A DNA stretch of 64,000 bases, taken from assembly GCA_030648295.1 (NCBI GenBank), contig JAUSID010000085.1, forward strand, positions 24,360 through 88,359. The letters are read 5' to 3'. This DNA is from Opitutaceae bacterium. Lineage in GTDB: Bacteria; Verrucomicrobiota; Verrucomicrobiia; Opitutales; Opitutaceae. Both the position numbers and the translations under genes were made by a program. The notes beneath the pieces are model-generated. The model did not search any database. It had not been told where the DNA came from and saw only the letters and a list, made by a program, of their open reading frames with translations. Numbering within the stretch: position 1 is the first letter of the stretch; every line of letters starts with the position of its first letter. Of this stretch, positions 44,401-53,331 are shown piece after piece.

Positions 44401-44521
44401 GCTGGCGATTCTCGGTCGCGAGGGCGATGTGCCCGTGCCCCTGCAGCCGGCCGATCAGGCGACGCTCGTTGCCGCGGTGCGCACGATCATGAACCTGGAC
44501 GAGTTCATCACTCGCGAATGA
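41435..44521 (+). CDS. Planctomycete-type cytochrome c / DUF1549-DUF1553 protein (PSCyt1/PSD1)
   Basis: 1028 residues from ATG 41435; a TTG at 41399 would add 12 residues. A signal sequence ([20 protein letters not shown]) precedes the haem-binding CYECHG at about residue 55, within a PSCyt1 domain ([12 protein letters not shown]...GLRLD). DUF1549 follows (residues about 150-360, with [24 protein letters not shown]). The middle holds an insert like a LamG/discoidin sandwich (about 430-620). The C-terminal DUF1553 domain has [13 protein letters not shown] and [22 protein letters not shown]. It is exported. Its pairing with the DUF1501 gene 126 bases downstream is the standard arrangement in planctomycetes and verrucomicrobia. 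Biochemical role unknown; polysaccharide use is suspected. Confidence 0.93.
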   Translation: [1028 protein letters not shown]

Positions 44522-44647
44522 AAAGTTTTAAGCACGACTTCCGATTCCTTCTCCCTGCTCCCTTCTCCCTCCTCCTCATGACTATGTTCGGTCCGCAATC
44601 AGTACCTGTTGAGCGGGAAGGGTACTCACTCTGCTTCTAATCCAACC

Positions 44648-46129
44648 ATGAATCCCGAAGACATCGTTAAGATCACCCGCCGGGATTTTCTGGCCACCAG
44701 CGCAAGCGGGCTCGGCTCACTCGCTTTTGCGTCGCTGTTGAAGGCCGACGGGTTGCTCGCGACACCTGCCGCTGGGACGACGGCGGGCGGCAGGCCGCGC
44801 GGGCCGCACTTCGCGCCCAAGGCGAAGAACTGCATTTTCATCTTCATGGAGGGCGCGCCGAGCCAGATGGATCTTTTCGATCCCAAGCCCAAGCTCAATG
44901 AGCTGAACGGGCAGAAGCTCCCGGACTCCATGCTGGAGAAGGTGCGGTTCGCATTCATCCAGAAGGACGGCGCCCGGCTGATGGGTTCCCCCCGGGTATT
45001 CACGAAACACGGACAGTGCGGCATGGAATTATCGGACCTGCTGCCGCACCTCGGTACCTGCGCCGACGACATCGCGCTGATCCGATCGATGCACACCGAT
45101 CAGTTCAATCATCACCCCGGCCAGCTGTTGATGCAGTGCGGCTCGGCGATGTTCGAGCGGCCGACGATGGGCGCGTGGCTCAACTACGGACTCGGCAGCG
45201 AGTCGAAGAACCTGCCGGGTTACGTGGTCCTGACCGCGGGCCGCGGCACGAGCGGCGGCGCCTCGCTCTGGTCGAGCGGATTCCTGCCCTCGAACTATGC
45301 CGGCGTCCTCTTCCGCAATCGGGGCGATGCGGTGCTGAACCTGAGCAATCCCCCCGGCATCACGGCGGAGATGCAGCACTACGGGCTCGATGCGATCGCG
45401 GACTTGAACAAGCTGCGTCACCTGCAGGTGCAGGATCCGGAAATCGCCAGCCGGATCGCGGCGTACGAGCTGGCGTTTCGGATGCAGACGGCGGCGCCCG
45501 AACTCACAGACTTGAAAGGTGAATCGGCCGCGACCCTCGCAGCGTACGGCGTGAATCGCGAGGATCCGGAAGCGAAAGGGCCGAAGCGCGGCGGCGGACC
45601 GGATCAGTTCAAGACCTTCGCGACGAACTGCCTGCTCGCGCGCCGGCTGGTGGAGCGTGGCGTGCGGTTCGTGAATATTTTCCACGCGTCGTGGGATCAT
45701 CACAGCAATCTCGAGGAGGAACTTGGATTCAACAGCCGGATGGCGGACCAGCCAATCGCGGCGATGCTTAAGGATCTCAAGCAACGCGGGCTGCTCGACG
45801 AAACGCTCGTCGTGTGGGGATCGGAATTTGGCCGCACGCCCTTGGGCGAGAATCGTGTCGGTTATCAGGCCGTCACGGGCCGCGACCATCATCCGTATGC
45901 CTTCAGTCTCTGGATGGCCGGTGGCGGCGTGAAGGGCGGGCAGGTCATCGGCGAGACCGACGACATCGGCTGGAACATCGTGAAGGATCCGATTCACGTG
46001 AACGATCTCCACGCCACCATCCTGCATCTGTTCGGGCTGGAGCACACCAAGCTGACGTATCGTTTCCAGGGCCGCGATTTCCGGCTGACCGACGTCGCGG
46101 GCAAAGTCGTGGACAAGCTCCTGGCCTGA
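44648..46129 (+). CDS. DUF1501 protein with Tat signal
   Basis: 493 residues from ATG 44648 (ITRRDFLATSASGLGSLAF is the Tat signal at residues 8-26). Core motifs are KNCIFIFMEGAPSQMDLFDPKP, HTDQFNHHPGQLLMQCGSAM, WDHHSNLEEELG, VVWGSEFGRTPLGE and GRDHHPYAFSLWMAGGG, which place it in the DUF1501 family, a branch of the alkaline-phosphatase/sulfatase superfamily. The exported enzyme probably works together with the DUF1549/1553 protein encoded just upstream. No substrate is known. Confidence 0.93.
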   Translation: MNPEDIVKITRRDFLATSASGLGSLAFASLLKADGLLATPAAGTTAGGRPRGPHFAPKAKNCIFIFMEGAPSQMDLFDPKPKLNELNGQKLPDSMLEKVRFAFIQKDGARLMGSPRVFTKHGQCGMELSDLLPHLGTCADDIALIRSMHTDQFNHHPGQLLMQCGSAMFERPTMGAWLNYGLGSESKNLPGYVVLTAGRGTSGGASLWSSGFLPSNYAGVLFRNRGDAVLNLSNPPGITAEMQHYGLDAIADLNKLRHLQVQDPEIASRIAAYELAFRMQTAAPELTDLKGESAATLAAYGVNREDPEAKGPKRGGGPDQFKTFATNCLLARRLVERGVRFVNIFHASWDHHSNLEEELGFNSRMADQPIAAMLKDLKQRGLLDETLVVWGSEFGRTPLGENRVGYQAVTGRDHHPYAFSLWMAGGGVKGGQVIGETDDIGWNIVKDPIHVNDLHATILHLFGLEHTKLTYRFQGRDFRLTDVAGKVVDKLLA

Positions 46130-46191
46130 CATCTCGCCGCCACAATTTCCGGGCAACACCGCGCAAGTTGCGCGCCTTACCGCAATCCACG

Positions 46192-46270
46192 TTTGTCATC
46201 TAATAGATGACAAAGTCCTCGGGCTTACCCATGGCACACCTCCAGGTTTGTCATCTAATAGATGACAAAC
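46192..46270. repeat. Pair of TGTCATCTAATAGATGACA palindromes
   Basis: TGTCATCTAATAGATGACA centred at 46203 and again at 46258, both flanked by TT/AA or TTT/AAA. They are in direct orientation, 55 bases centre to centre. Same sequence as the pair at 35019-35095. Confidence 0.93.
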
Positions 46271-46313
46271 GGACGTTGGACGAAAGCGGGTCAAAGCGGA
46301 TTTGGCCCGAGTT

Positions 46314-46724
46314 CTATGATCCGCGCGACGCAACGCCCGTGCCATGCAGGCTCGCGAGGTCGCGGACGCAGCCATCGCGACCCAGAAGCAGGACCCCGCC
46401 GCCCAATGCGGCTTCGAGTGAAATGAGCAGGTTGTATCCATCAAGCCACAACTCTGCACCCGCCAACGCGCCCGCGGGAAGTTCATGCGCGGCGCGCCGC
46501 CGCCGCTGTTCCTCGGAACACGCACAGCGCGCCAGCGCGAGCCGCTGCCGCTGCCGGAGCGAGAATCGGTTGCCGACCAGCTCGAGCGCAGACGTCATCG
46601 CGTAACCACGATCCAGCAGCCAGCAAAGGTCAGCGTAGCCGCCGCGCAGCGCTGGTACCGCCGCGGGCGCAAACAATTTTGCGTCCTCCGGGTGTGGTCC
46701 GCGATGCGTGCGCGTGTCGGGCAT
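46314..46724 (-). pseudogene. Truncated DUF434 gene
   Basis: 136 residues: MPDTRTHRGPHPEDAKLF, YADLCWLLDRGYAMTSAL, ELVGNRFSLRQRQRLALARC and LWLDGYNLLISLEAAL then GRDGCVRDLASLHGT. This is the DUF434 N-terminal domain in order, with the family's own start. The family normally continues with a Tyr-Arg and a second domain of about 80 residues, but here the frame changes to GVASRGS and stops at the edge of a repeat. It is probably a nonfunctional remnant, although a short protein could still be made. Confidence 0.72.
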
Positions 46725-46890
46725 CGCGTGAACCGCTAGGCGAACCGGGCGACCTTGTCCGGCTCAAAGTGGCGACAGCCTCCGATGGGTCACAGAGGGA
46801 ATTCGCGGACGAAGCAGCACATCGAGGCAGAACATTCCGCCGGGGTCGCTGCTTCCTGCCCCTGCTATTTGCGACGACGCCGCAGCGGCG

Positions 46891-48741
46891 TCACGCTGCC
46901 GCCCGCGTCTCCGCCACGATATTGCGCACCTCGTCTCCCGAGATTGTCTCGCGGGCGATCAAATCCTTCGCGATCGCGTCGAGGGCGGCCCGGTGCTTCG
47001 CCAGCGCTGCAGTTGTCGCCTCGTAGTTCGAATCCAGCAGCGCCTTCACGTGCCGCTCCGCCTCGTGGAAGGTCTGCGGGCTGGCGATGGTTTCTTCGCC
47101 ATCGGAGCGGGAGAGGGCCATGAACCCGAGCGGGGACATGCCCCACTCGAACACCATCTGCCGCGCGGTGCGGCTGGCTTCCTGGATGTCGCCCGACGCG
47201 CCGCTGGTGATGCTGCCAAGCGCGAGCTCCTCCGCCACGCGGCCCGCCATGAGGCACTGCAGTTTCGCGACCAGCTGTTCCTGCGAAAAGTTGAACAGGT
47301 CGCGCTCCGGCGAAAAGTGCGTGCTGCCGAGCGAGCGGCCGCGCGGGATGATCGTCACCTTCGACAGCTTCATCGAATCGTCCCCGGAGAGGACCTGCAT
47401 GAGAGCGTGCCCGGCTTCGTGATACGCGATGACCTCCTTGTCGCGATCCGTCATGACCCGGCGGGTTTCGCGGCCCCAGTTGATCTTGTCGCGCGCTTCG
47501 TCCAGGTCGGCCATGGTGACAGTTCCGCGGCGATGCCGCGCGGCGTGAATCGCGCCCTCGTTGAGCAGGTTGGCCAGGTCAGCACCCGAGAATCCCGGCG
47601 TGCCCTTTGCGATTTGAGTGAGATCGACGGTGCCGTCGAGCTTCACGCTGCCCGCGTGTACTTGAAGAATTGCAATGCGGCCGCGCAAATCGGGCAGCCC
47701 GACCGAAACCTGCCGATCGAAACGACCCGGCCGCAGCAGGGCCTTGTCCAGCGTATCCGGGCGGTTGGTGGCGCCGAACAACACGACGGCATCGTCGCTG
47801 TCGAATCCGTCCATCGCCACGAGCAGTGCGTTCAACGTCTGGTCGTGTTCCTGCTGCGCGCCGCTGGCGTCACCCGAGGAGCGGGCCCGGCCGATCGCGT
47901 CGATCTCGTCGATGAAGATGATGCTCGGCGCCGTTTCCCGCGCCTTCTTGAAAAGCGAGCGTACGCGCGCCGCCCCGACGCCGACGTAAAGCTCGACAAA
48001 ATCGGAGCCGCTCAAGCTGTAGAAGTGTGCCTTCGCTTCGCCCGCCACCGCTTTCGCCAGCATCGTTTTTCCGGTGCCGGGAGGCCCGACCAGCAGAACG
48101 CCCTTCGGCATCCGGCCGCCGGTGGTGCGAAACCGTGCCGGATCCCGGAGGAACTCGACGACCTCATGCACCTCGTCCTTCGCCTCGTCGCAGCCAGCAA
48201 CCGACTCGAATTTCACGGCCGAAGTCGCGGCGCGCAACGTCTTGCCGGTGAATCCGGCGTGCCGGGCGGCGACGCGTTGCACGATCGTGACGATGACACC
48301 CGCGGCGAGAAGGATGCCGAAGAAAACCGTCGCGCCATTTGCGATCATGGCCGCGTGTTCGCGCGTGGTGCGCGTGCGTGTCTTCGCGATCGTGGCGGCG
48401 TCGTCCTCGGCGAAACGCCGCGCGCGCAGCACCGCGAGATCCGCGTCGGTCAGCCGGGCGGTGGATTGCACGCCGGACTTGGTGCCGCCTTGCGTACGCG
48501 TCGCCAGCAGATCGGCCAGGCCCGCGCCATTGGCGCGATAAACAATCCGGCCTTCGGACAACTCGCCGGCCAGCGCCGCCGTCAGGAAGTCGGTCGCGTC
48601 AATGCGCGCCGCTTCGGTGTTGCCGGACTTCGACGCCGGACGGGAAAGAAACACGTCCGAACCGAGGGACACGGCAAACAACGCGAGCAGCACGATCAAC
48701 CAGCGTAACGACAGCGTAGGCACAGGCCCTATGGGACACAT
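46891..48741 (-). CDS. ftsH: ATP-dependent zinc metalloprotease FtsH
   Basis: 616 residues from ATG 48741, which puts the first membrane helix ([17 protein letters not shown]) at residue 12; the frame is open a further 36 codons. A periplasmic region leads to a second helix ([19 protein letters not shown]). The AAA module has GPPGTGKTM (about 217), [29 protein letters not shown] and the SRH region [21 protein letters not shown]. The zinc site is [10 protein letters not shown] (about 440). It degrades membrane and some soluble proteins, hexameric in the inner membrane. The C-terminal tail is short. It lies downstream of the copper-binding-like gene on the same strand. Confidence 0.95.
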   Translation of the reverse strand: MCPIGPVPTLSLRWLIVLLALFAVSLGSDVFLSRPASKSGNTEAARIDATDFLTAALAGELSEGRIVYRANGAGLADLLATRTQGGTKSGVQSTARLTDADLAVLRARRFAEDDAATIAKTRTRTTREHAAMIANGATVFFGILLAAGVIVTIVQRVAARHAGFTGKTLRAATSAVKFESVAGCDEAKDEVHEVVEFLRDPARFRTTGGRMPKGVLLVGPPGTGKTMLAKAVAGEAKAHFYSLSGSDFVELYVGVGAARVRSLFKKARETAPSIIFIDEIDAIGRARSSGDASGAQQEHDQTLNALLVAMDGFDSDDAVVLFGATNRPDTLDKALLRPGRFDRQVSVGLPDLRGRIAILQVHAGSVKLDGTVDLTQIAKGTPGFSGADLANLLNEGAIHAARHRRGTVTMADLDEARDKINWGRETRRVMTDRDKEVIAYHEAGHALMQVLSGDDSMKLSKVTIIPRGRSLGSTHFSPERDLFNFSQEQLVAKLQCLMAGRVAEELALGSITSGASGDIQEASRTARQMVFEWGMSPLGFMALSRSDGEETIASPQTFHEAERHVKALLDSNYEATTAALAKHRAALDAIAKDLIARETISGDEVRNIVAETRAAA

Positions 48742-49090
48742 GGGGAGTTCCCCGACAAGGCCAGAAATCAGCCCGGAAAACGCGCGCAACTTGTGCTGGA
48801 CGACGCGCCGCACCAGGCCGATTTCCGCGGCTAAGACGCAGAGCCACAAAGCTCAGCCGGTTGCGCGCGCCAATTGGACAAAGCGTCCGGGATCGTCGCG
48901 CCGTAAGTCGTTGAAATCGATCCGAAGAAAAAAATTCCGAAAAATTCCACGGCGGTGGCGGGGCGGCGTTTCGCTACTCCGACCGGTCGGAGCCTGCTTG
49001 CGGCCGGTGGATTGCCGCGGAACCGCGACGCCTCCAGTCGCATGGCCTGCGCGACCGAGGACCGTTACGCGCCCAGACAACCGACGCGCG
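48742..49090. other. Intergenic region upstream of ftsH
   Basis: 349 bases. The ftsH frame remains open for the first 108 bases without family features. A short GACCGGTC palindrome lies near 48980. No gene or clear promoter was seen. Confidence 0.5.
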
Positions 49091-49552
49091 CTAATGCGCC
49101 ATCGTCGGACGCCCCTCGGAGTTCGGGTCTTCCGCGGTACCGGCGGAACTTGTTTCACCCAGCAGGAAGTTGCAGCGCTCCTGGCAATGGCGGCACGCCT
49201 CGGCGCAAACGCGGCAGTGGTCATGCATGTCCGCGTGGAACTCGCATTCGTCACCACAAACCTGACACGCGATAACGCACGCGTGCAGGAGCGTGTGCAG
49301 AAGATCGCCCGACGTTTCCGTCTGCCGGATCAGCACCCGCACCGCCGCGTTGCAGAGATCCGCGCAATCGAGGTTGGTGCGGATGCAGCGGCGCAGCCGC
49401 TCGAGATGTTCGGGTTCGCCGAGACACGCATCGGCGCACGAGATGCAGGTTTGGGCGCACGTGGCGAGTGCATGTACCGTGTCGGCATACATCTCCGCGT
49501 GCTGCTGGTCGGCGTGCGGATGGCTGCGCAACATCATTTCAATCGTTTTCAT
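49091..49552 (-). CDS. Four-helix-bundle copper-binding-like protein (Csp/DUF326)
   Basis: 153 residues from ATG 49552 (MKTIEMMLRSHPHADQ). Cysteine-rich helices: TCAQTCISCADACLG, LRRCIRTNLDCADLCNAA, ACVIACQVCGDECEFHADMHDHC and CAEACRHCQERCNF. This arrangement of about seventeen Cys along four helices is that of the Csp/DUF326 copper-storage proteins, which bind many Cu(I) ions within a tetramer. No Tat or Sec signal is seen, so the protein is cytoplasmic like Csp3. It sits between the Pqi operon and ftsH on the same strand. Confidence 0.88.
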   Translation of the reverse strand: MKTIEMMLRSHPHADQQHAEMYADTVHALATCAQTCISCADACLGEPEHLERLRRCIRTNLDCADLCNAAVRVLIRQTETSGDLLHTLLHACVIACQVCGDECEFHADMHDHCRVCAEACRHCQERCNFLLGETSSAGTAEDPNSEGRPTMAH

Positions 49553-49726
49553 GGCCTTGTCGTTGGTTGGGCTGAAGTCCCAAATTCTAGTTGCGGCGCA
49601 CGGCACGCGCCATCGGAGCGACCTCGGATTTACCCGTAGGTGCATCGCCCATGGCGCACGGTTGAATTGCGTCGCAGCGGCCTCCAGGCGCGGCATGCGG
49701 GTTGACGCGCGGCGACGCGGAAGCGA

Positions 49727-50686
49727 TCAAGGCTTCGCGCGCTCGCGTGCCGCCGCCTCTGAACCCGCCGACCGCAACGGCGCAAGCAGTCCCTCCGGTG
49801 CGGGCTCCGGCGCCGAATCCGATGGCTGAATCGAGATCTGCGGCTGCCACTTGAGCCAGTCCTTGTCCGCTTCCGGGTGCAGCGTGAAGACGTGACCCTC
49901 GGGCGCCACCGTCGCGAGCTGCCGACCCGTATCCGGCGTCGCGAATGCGACGCCGCCGCTGAACAGCGACTCGAGCGAGGTGCTTTTCACCTCGGCCCCC
50001 AGCAGACTCATGCGGAACGAAACTCCGCCGGCATTCCAGAAGCGCGAGTTGATCCGCACGAGGTCGAGGTACGGCGTGTCGATCCTGATCCGCACCAGCA
50101 CCGAATCGGCCGTGTCCGCCAGCCGGCTCGTCTCGACCGTGCCGACCCTCACTTCGCGATAATAGACGGGGGCGCCGGGATTCAACCCACTCAGCCGCTC
50201 CGCCTGCAGGAGAAAGGCGCGGCCTTCCCGCGGATTTTCGATCGGCGGTGGACGCGAAAGGCCCTTGAAACGGGTGGCCGGTGCGCCGCGGCCCGGCCGC
50301 ACTTTCAGCCGCACCCCGGTCAAGAGCGTATCCAGTCCCTTGATGCCCGAGAACCCAATCTCGGGCTGCACGACCCAGAACTCCGCGCCCTCGGTGGCAA
50401 TGCCGGCAGCGCCCTGGTCAAGCTGGAGCCTCACGCTCACGCCCGTCAGGTCCGGATTCAGTTCGACGGCGCGCACCACCCCGACCGAGACGCCCTTGTA
50501 CTCGAGCACGGTTGCGCCGGGCTTCACGCCCGCGCCGTCCTCGAAGTCGATCGTGATCTCCGGGCCGCGATGGCGGAATTCCCGGAAGATCATCCAGCCG
50601 CCAACCGCCAGCGCGATCAGCGGCACGATCCAGACGAGCGGCAGCGTCGGCCGGCGCGAAAGTCGAGGCGTGGGTGCCGTGCTCAT
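49727..50686 (-). CDS. pqiB: PqiB-like MCE-domain protein
   Basis: 319 residues. One N-terminal membrane helix (TLPLVWIVPLIALAVGGWMIF) anchors a periplasmic part with two MCE/MlaD domains: ITIDFEDGAGVKPGATVLEYKGVSVGVV (about 45-130) and LNPGAPVYYREVRVGTVETSRL (about 165-265). E. coli PqiB has three MCE domains, so this is a short form. It would form a tunnel for lipid movement between membranes. Its ATG overlaps the stop of the upstream PqiA-like gene by 4 bases. No PqiC-like gene follows. Confidence 0.9.
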   Translation of the reverse strand: MSTAPTPRLSRRPTLPLVWIVPLIALAVGGWMIFREFRHRGPEITIDFEDGAGVKPGATVLEYKGVSVGVVRAVELNPDLTGVSVRLQLDQGAAGIATEGAEFWVVQPEIGFSGIKGLDTLLTGVRLKVRPGRGAPATRFKGLSRPPPIENPREGRAFLLQAERLSGLNPGAPVYYREVRVGTVETSRLADTADSVLVRIRIDTPYLDLVRINSRFWNAGGVSFRMSLLGAEVKSTSLESLFSGGVAFATPDTGRQLATVAPEGHVFTLHPEADKDWLKWQPQISIQPSDSAPEPAPEGLLAPLRSAGSEAAARERAKP

Positions 50687-51246
50687 GGCGTTTGGCCCGC
50701 GGGCCCGTCCGGGTCGGGCGCGGTTCGTTCATCGGGGTTCGAGGCCTCCACCCACAGCCAGCGCGGGTCGAATGCGTTGGTGGCGAGCACAGTCAGCACT
50801 ACGACGGCGGTGAACGCCACGATGCCGGTGCGGGGCTCGACGGACGCGAGCGCGCCGAACTTCACCGTGCCGGCGAGGAAGGCCACGAGGAAGACGTCGA
50901 GCATCGACCAGCGGCCGATAAAATCGAGCACGGCATAGAAGAGCGTTCGCCGGCGGCGGCCGTCCCGCGGCGGCCAGCGCACCGCCAGCAGCAGCCAGCC
51001 GAGGCCGAGGAGTTTCAGGACCGGAATGAGAATGCTCGCGGTGAACACGATCGCCGCGATGCCCCACATGCCATCCTCCCAGAGCGCGACGATGCCCGAT
51101 ATGATCGTGTCGGACCGAGTCTGACCGGTGAGGTTGGTGCTGAGCACCGGCAGCAGGTTGGCCGGCACCATCATGATGGTGCCGGCAAGTGCGAGCGCGA
51201 GCGGTGGGCCCGGCGCGGGCGGTGGAGGCGCGGCGGACGGCGTCAT
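50683..51246 (-). CDS. PqiA-like membrane protein, C-terminal-half type
   Basis: 187 residues with about four membrane helices. GTIMMVPANLLPVLSTNLTGQ, IVALWEDGMWGIAAIVFTASILIPVLKL, GRWSMLDVFLVAFLAGTVKFGALA and TVLATNAFDPRWLW match the second half of PqiA in order. In E. coli one PqiA carries both halves; here they are encoded by two coupled genes. It overlaps the upstream gene and pqiB by 4 bases each. Inner-membrane partner of PqiB in membrane-lipid homeostasis (family knowledge). Confidence 0.9.
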   Translation of the reverse strand: MTPSAAPPPPAPGPPLALALAGTIMMVPANLLPVLSTNLTGQTRSDTIISGIVALWEDGMWGIAAIVFTASILIPVLKLLGLGWLLLAVRWPPRDGRRRRTLFYAVLDFIGRWSMLDVFLVAFLAGTVKFGALASVEPRTGIVAFTAVVVLTVLATNAFDPRWLWVEASNPDERTAPDPDGPAGQTP

Positions 51247-51893
51247 GCCGAGAACGCACGACGCGCGCCGGCCGCCGGCTCGGTCGATTCGAATTCAAAG
51301 CTCCGCCAGGCGAGCGCGAGCACGACGGACATCGCGGTGTAACACCAGAATCCAGGCCCGATGAATACATTCACCAGCGTGCCGAGCTTGATCAGCGCGA
51401 CGAGGACGGCGAGCACGTGGACCTCCGGCATCGCCCAGTACTCGAGTGCGTGCGCCGCGCGCAATAGACGCGGCGACATGGCCGGATCGAGTTCGCGGCG
51501 GGCCGCGATCAGCGCTCCCAGCGTCGCGAACAGCAGGACGGGCGCGAGCGTGCCGCAGATGAACACCCACGTGGCGAGGATCCGCATGCCGTGGTCCCAC
51601 AGCGCGCCGGCGCCCGAATAAACCAGGCTCATGCGGATGTTGCCGATTTTGGAAACCGTGATCAGCGGCAGCGTGACCGATGGGATCGCGAGGATGATGC
51701 CGGTGAGCGCGAAGGCGAGGGGAGCATGGGGTCCAAACCGGCCGCGTTTTTCCAGCATGGTGCCGCACCGCACGCAGCCCGCCCGCTGGCCACGGGCCAG
51801 CGGCACGCGCACGTGCTCGTAACCGCAGAGCCGGCACGCCACCCGGCGGGCGGCGTTTCCTTCAGCGTGGAATTGGGCGATGAGTGAACTCAT
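51243..51893 (-). CDS. pqiA: PqiA-like membrane protein, N-terminal-half type with zinc ribbon
   Basis: 216 residues from ATG 51893. The N-terminus has CRLCGYEH and GCVRCG, a CxxC-CxxC zinc ribbon as in PqiA. Four membrane helices follow (LAFALTGIILAIPSVTLPLI, GMRILATWVFICGTLAPVLL, YWAMPEVHVLAVLVALIKLG, CYTAMSVVLALAW). The YWAMPEVH block is the PqiA signature. First gene of the three-gene Pqi operon, with ATGA overlap to the second half. It is divergent from an FG-GAP protein gene. Confidence 0.9.
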   Translation of the reverse strand: MSSLIAQFHAEGNAARRVACRLCGYEHVRVPLARGQRAGCVRCGTMLEKRGRFGPHAPLAFALTGIILAIPSVTLPLITVSKIGNIRMSLVYSGAGALWDHGMRILATWVFICGTLAPVLLFATLGALIAARRELDPAMSPRLLRAAHALEYWAMPEVHVLAVLVALIKLGTLVNVFIGPGFWCYTAMSVVLALAWRSFEFESTEPAAGARRAFSA

Positions 51894-52050
51894 GGCGTGG
51901 ACCGCCCTCGCGAGCAGCAATCGGGACCGGCGCGACGGCGGTCGGTTCCCGAAATGGTTGGCCAACAGTAATTCGGCCCGGCGCCTTCATGGTCGAAAGT
52001 GCATTTCGCACCGGACTTTTCTTCCCGAATGGTTTCACTCCCCGCACCCC

Positions 52051-53223
52051 ATGAATGTTCCCATCCCACTCCTTGGTCTGGCCGTGCTGTCGATTGGTTG
52101 CGCCGCGTCGGGCGCGGCTGAGTTGCCCCCGTTGCGGGTCCGACCGCAGACGATCGATCCTGCGATCCAGATCGGTTACGGCCTCGCGATTGCCGACGTC
52201 GACGGTGATGGCAGGGACGACATCCTGCTCGCCGATGCGAAACAGATTGTGTGGTACCGCAATCCCACGTGGCAGAAGTTCGTCATGGCCGAGCAACTCA
52301 CGGAGCGCGACAACGTGTGCATCGCGGCCCGCGATCTCGATGGCGACGGCAAGGCCGAGGTGGCGGTGGGCGCGGGGTGGAATCCGAGCGACACGACGAA
52401 TAGCGGTGCCGTCTTCCTGCTCGAGCCCGCATCGGATCGCACCCAGCGCTGGACGGCGAAAAAACTGCCGCACGATCCCACGACGCACCGGATGCACTGG
52501 CTGCGCGATCGCGACGGAAAATTCTCGCTGGCGGTTCTGCCGCTGCACGGCCGGGGCAATCGCGCGGGCAAGGGCGCCGGGGTGCGACTGCTCGGCTACG
52601 CATGGCCCGGGCGTGAAGCGAACCAGCCGGAGCCGATTTTTTCAGAAACGGACGCGCTGCACCAGACGCACAATTTCGATCCGAACCCCGATGGCTCGTT
52701 GCTCGTCGCGACGGCGGAGGGAATTCGCGCGTTCGAGCGCAAAGGCGGCGGCTGGGAGAGCGCCGTCCTGACGACGCTGCCGGCCGGCGAAGTGCGCACC
52801 GGGCGGCTGAAGGGCGGCGCGCGTTTCGTGGCGGCGATCGAGCCCATGCATGGCAACAGCCTGGCGGTATATCCAATCGATCGTGGCACGGCCGGTGACG
52901 CCACGCCGCGACGCGTGCTGCTCGATGAATCCCTCGTGCAGGGCCATGCGCTGGCGACGGGCGACCTGCTGGGCGTTGGCGGCGATCAGATTGTAGCCGG
53001 CTGGCGCGGCGGCACGCCCGGCGCGAAGGTCGGGATCAGGCTTTTTGCCGCCGCGGACACGAGTGGCCGGACCTGGAGGATGCACGCGCTCGTCGACGAC
53101 AACAGGATGGCGTGCGAGGATCTGCGGCTCGCCGATCTGAACGGCGACGGGAAGCTGGATATCATCGCCGCCGGCCGCGCGACCAGGAACGTGATTGTTT
53201 ATTGGAATGAGGGCGCACGATAG
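52051..53223 (+). CDS. Exported FG-GAP/VCBS-repeat protein
   Basis: 390 residues from ATG 52051, giving a signal peptide with a Cys that could be lipidated (LAVLSIGCAAS); the frame is open upstream to 51880. Calcium-binding FG-GAP units are IADVDGDGRDDILLAD, ARDLDGDGKAEVAVG and LADLNGDGKLDIIAAG, so the protein is a beta-propeller. It ends RNVIVYWNEGAR. Similar proteins are frequent in planctomycetes and verrucomicrobia. Probably extracytoplasmic and binding; no catalytic residues are seen. Confidence 0.85.
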   Translation: MNVPIPLLGLAVLSIGCAASGAAELPPLRVRPQTIDPAIQIGYGLAIADVDGDGRDDILLADAKQIVWYRNPTWQKFVMAEQLTERDNVCIAARDLDGDGKAEVAVGAGWNPSDTTNSGAVFLLEPASDRTQRWTAKKLPHDPTTHRMHWLRDRDGKFSLAVLPLHGRGNRAGKGAGVRLLGYAWPGREANQPEPIFSETDALHQTHNFDPNPDGSLLVATAEGIRAFERKGGGWESAVLTTLPAGEVRTGRLKGGARFVAAIEPMHGNSLAVYPIDRGTAGDATPRRVLLDESLVQGHALATGDLLGVGGDQIVAGWRGGTPGAKVGIRLFAAADTSGRTWRMHALVDDNRMACEDLRLADLNGDGKLDIIAAGRATRNVIVYWNEGAR

Positions 53224-53331
53224 CGTTGGCCGTAGGACAAATCGTTAGTCGCGCTGGGGGCCGTCCCGTCACCGCTTTCGGGCACTTCGCCCCATGGCGC
53301 GGCGCCCGCATTGCGGTTAACATTGGGCGCG

